The notes beneath the pieces are model-generated. The model saw only the letters and a list, made by a program, of their open reading frames with translations. It had not been told where the DNA came from and made no database searches. A program made the translations under genes and the position numbers. From Syntrophorhabdaceae bacterium PtaU1.Bin034 (GTDB taxonomy: Bacteria; Desulfobacterota_G; Syntrophorhabdia; Syntrophorhabdales; WCHB1-27), in contig MVRP01000029.1 of assembly GCA_002067405.1 (NCBI GenBank), positions 1 through 32,183 on the forward strand: 32,183 nucleotides of DNA. The letters are read 5' to 3'. Below, in pieces: positions 31,347-32,183 of this stretch. The number at the start of each line of letters is the position of its first letter. Position 1 is the stretch's first letter.

Positions 31347-32183
31347 ATGACAAAAATCAAAGTACTACACCTCATAAAAACATTGAGTCTGGGAGGGGCC
31401 GAGAAGAACCTGCTCAACCTCGTGAGTGCCCTTGACCGGGACCGTTTTGAAATCCATGTGGGCTATTCTTACGGCGGGGAATTTGAGGAGCAATTCGGAC
31501 GCCTCGGGATAAAACTGCTCAAATTTTCCGAGACTCGTGACAAAATCAAAAGCTTTGCGACGTTCAGAATCATCCCCAGGCTGGGGAACTACATCATGAA
31601 GAACCGGATCCAGGTCGTCCACAGCCATTGTTTCAATGCCCATGTCTGGGGCATGGTAGCGGCAATGATGACCGGCACAAAACTCGTCGAGCACGTTCAC
31701 GATGCGCGGTACCTGGACCCCGGGGATCTCGCGACCAGGCAATGCCTTACCGCACAGATCAGGTACGCGAAGTACCTGAGGGGGGTTTCCGACAGGGTCG
31801 TTGTCCTTTCGGAGCACTACCGCAGACGTCTGCTCCAAAACGGTTCCGGCAACCATCGTGTACGGAAAATACTGAACGGGATACCGGTCAACGGCGCCGT
31901 GAAGGTCGACGAAGAAGCAGCAGCGCGCCTGAGAAGGGAGCTCGGCCTTGCGGAAAAGGACCAGGTGATCCTGACGAGCGGGCGGATGTCTGCCGAAAAG
32001 AACATGAATTTGATTTTCCGCATCGCACCCCTTGTGACACGCGCAGTGCCGAACGCCGTTTTTCTTCTCTCGGGAAACGGCCCCCGGTTCGACGAGTTCA
32101 AGGCGAAGAGCCGGGAACTGAAAGACTGCCGGATTGAGCTGATCGGGTACTATCCGGAGATTCTCGATCTCCTCGCGATCTCC
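31347..32183 (+). CDS. GT4-family glycosyltransferase, cut by the window end
   Basis: Open frame of 279 codons with no stop before the window ends. The N-terminus (KVLHLIKTLSLGGAEKNLLN) is the nucleotide-fold start of GT-B enzymes, with HSHCFNAHVWGMVAAMMTG and VEHVHDAR in the acceptor half. The second half begins the GT4 donor domain (TSGRMSAEKNMNLIFRIAP, FLLSGNGPRFDEFK, IELIGYYPEILDLLAIS). It presumably adds a later sugar to the lipid-linked repeat begun by the preceding gene. The final E-x7-E region is outside the window. ATG 31347 has no strong ribosome site; it lies 47 bases after the previous gene. Confidence 0.88.
   Translation, partial: MTKIKVLHLIKTLSLGGAEKNLLNLVSALDRDRFEIHVGYSYGGEFEEQFGRLGIKLLKFSETRDKIKSFATFRIIPRLGNYIMKNRIQVVHSHCFNAHVWGMVAAMMTGTKLVEHVHDARYLDPGDLATRQCLTAQIRYAKYLRGVSDRVVVLSEHYRRRLLQNGSGNHRVRKILNGIPVNGAVKVDEEAAARLRRELGLAEKDQVILTSGRMSAEKNMNLIFRIAPLVTRAVPNAVFLLSGNGPRFDEFKAKSRELKDCRIELIGYYPEILDLLAIS

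Overview
The window is about 32 kb of a Gram-negative, probably anaerobic chromosome of moderate GC. The most likely source is the former Deltaproteobacteria (Desulfobacterota), perhaps a syntroph-like lineage. This placement is an inference. It rests on the ferredoxin:thioredoxin reductase-type protein with a rubredoxin tail, the many PAS hybrid histidine kinases, UbiE/MenG, sigma-54 signalling with IHF-like sites, and Wza/GumC-type polysaccharide export. I see no tRNA, rRNA, CRISPR array, insertion sequence or phage gene.

Layout. Positions 1-4535 carry housekeeping and stress genes: a DUF6125 protein, the GTPase TypA/BipA, an AlkD-like DNA glycosylase, a lone anti-sigma-type ATPase and, convergently, UbiE. 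Positions 4689-5476 (minus) are a translationally coupled glutaredoxin plus FTR-rubredoxin redox pair. Positions 5723-6923 hold a divergent pair, a DUF2569 membrane protein and a 90-residue ten-cysteine protein. Between them are three tandem 17-bp dyads. Positions 6977-9586 (minus) read macrodomain, purF, pyrE, with recG divergent (9664-11838) and a Tim44-like protein convergent to it (to 12949). Positions 13401-18511 encode two paralogous hybrid histidine kinases in tandem. The first is split by a frameshift at a run of seven G. An AcuC-like deacetylase follows, then a minus-strand E1-like adenylyltransferase and cysteine desulfurase that abut exactly.

Positions 22401-32183 form the most coherent unit. 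A membrane histidine kinase, a small TPR/coiled-coil lipoprotein and an NtrC-family regulator overlap one another in the order known for GlrK-YfhG(QseG)-GlrR of enterobacteria. Downstream are two sigma-54 promoters with identical cores. Both have the same two CCATAC-containing upstream elements and an IHF-like site at the same offset; every element is displaced by exactly 801 bp between the two copies. One promoter precedes a small exported protein. The other precedes an exopolysaccharide operon: tyrosine-kinase-like ATPase, Wza-like lipoprotein, GumC-like chain-length protein, polyprenyl glycosylphosphotransferase, and a glycosyltransferase cut by the window end. The simplest reading is a cell-envelope-sensing three-gene system that switches on an envelope polysaccharide and a small secreted protein together.

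The main things to follow up are this paired-promoter regulon, the tandem dyads at 6391-6447, the G7 frameshift in the sensor kinase, the glutaredoxin/FTR-rubredoxin pair, and the E1/desulfurase pair without a visible sulfur-carrier protein.
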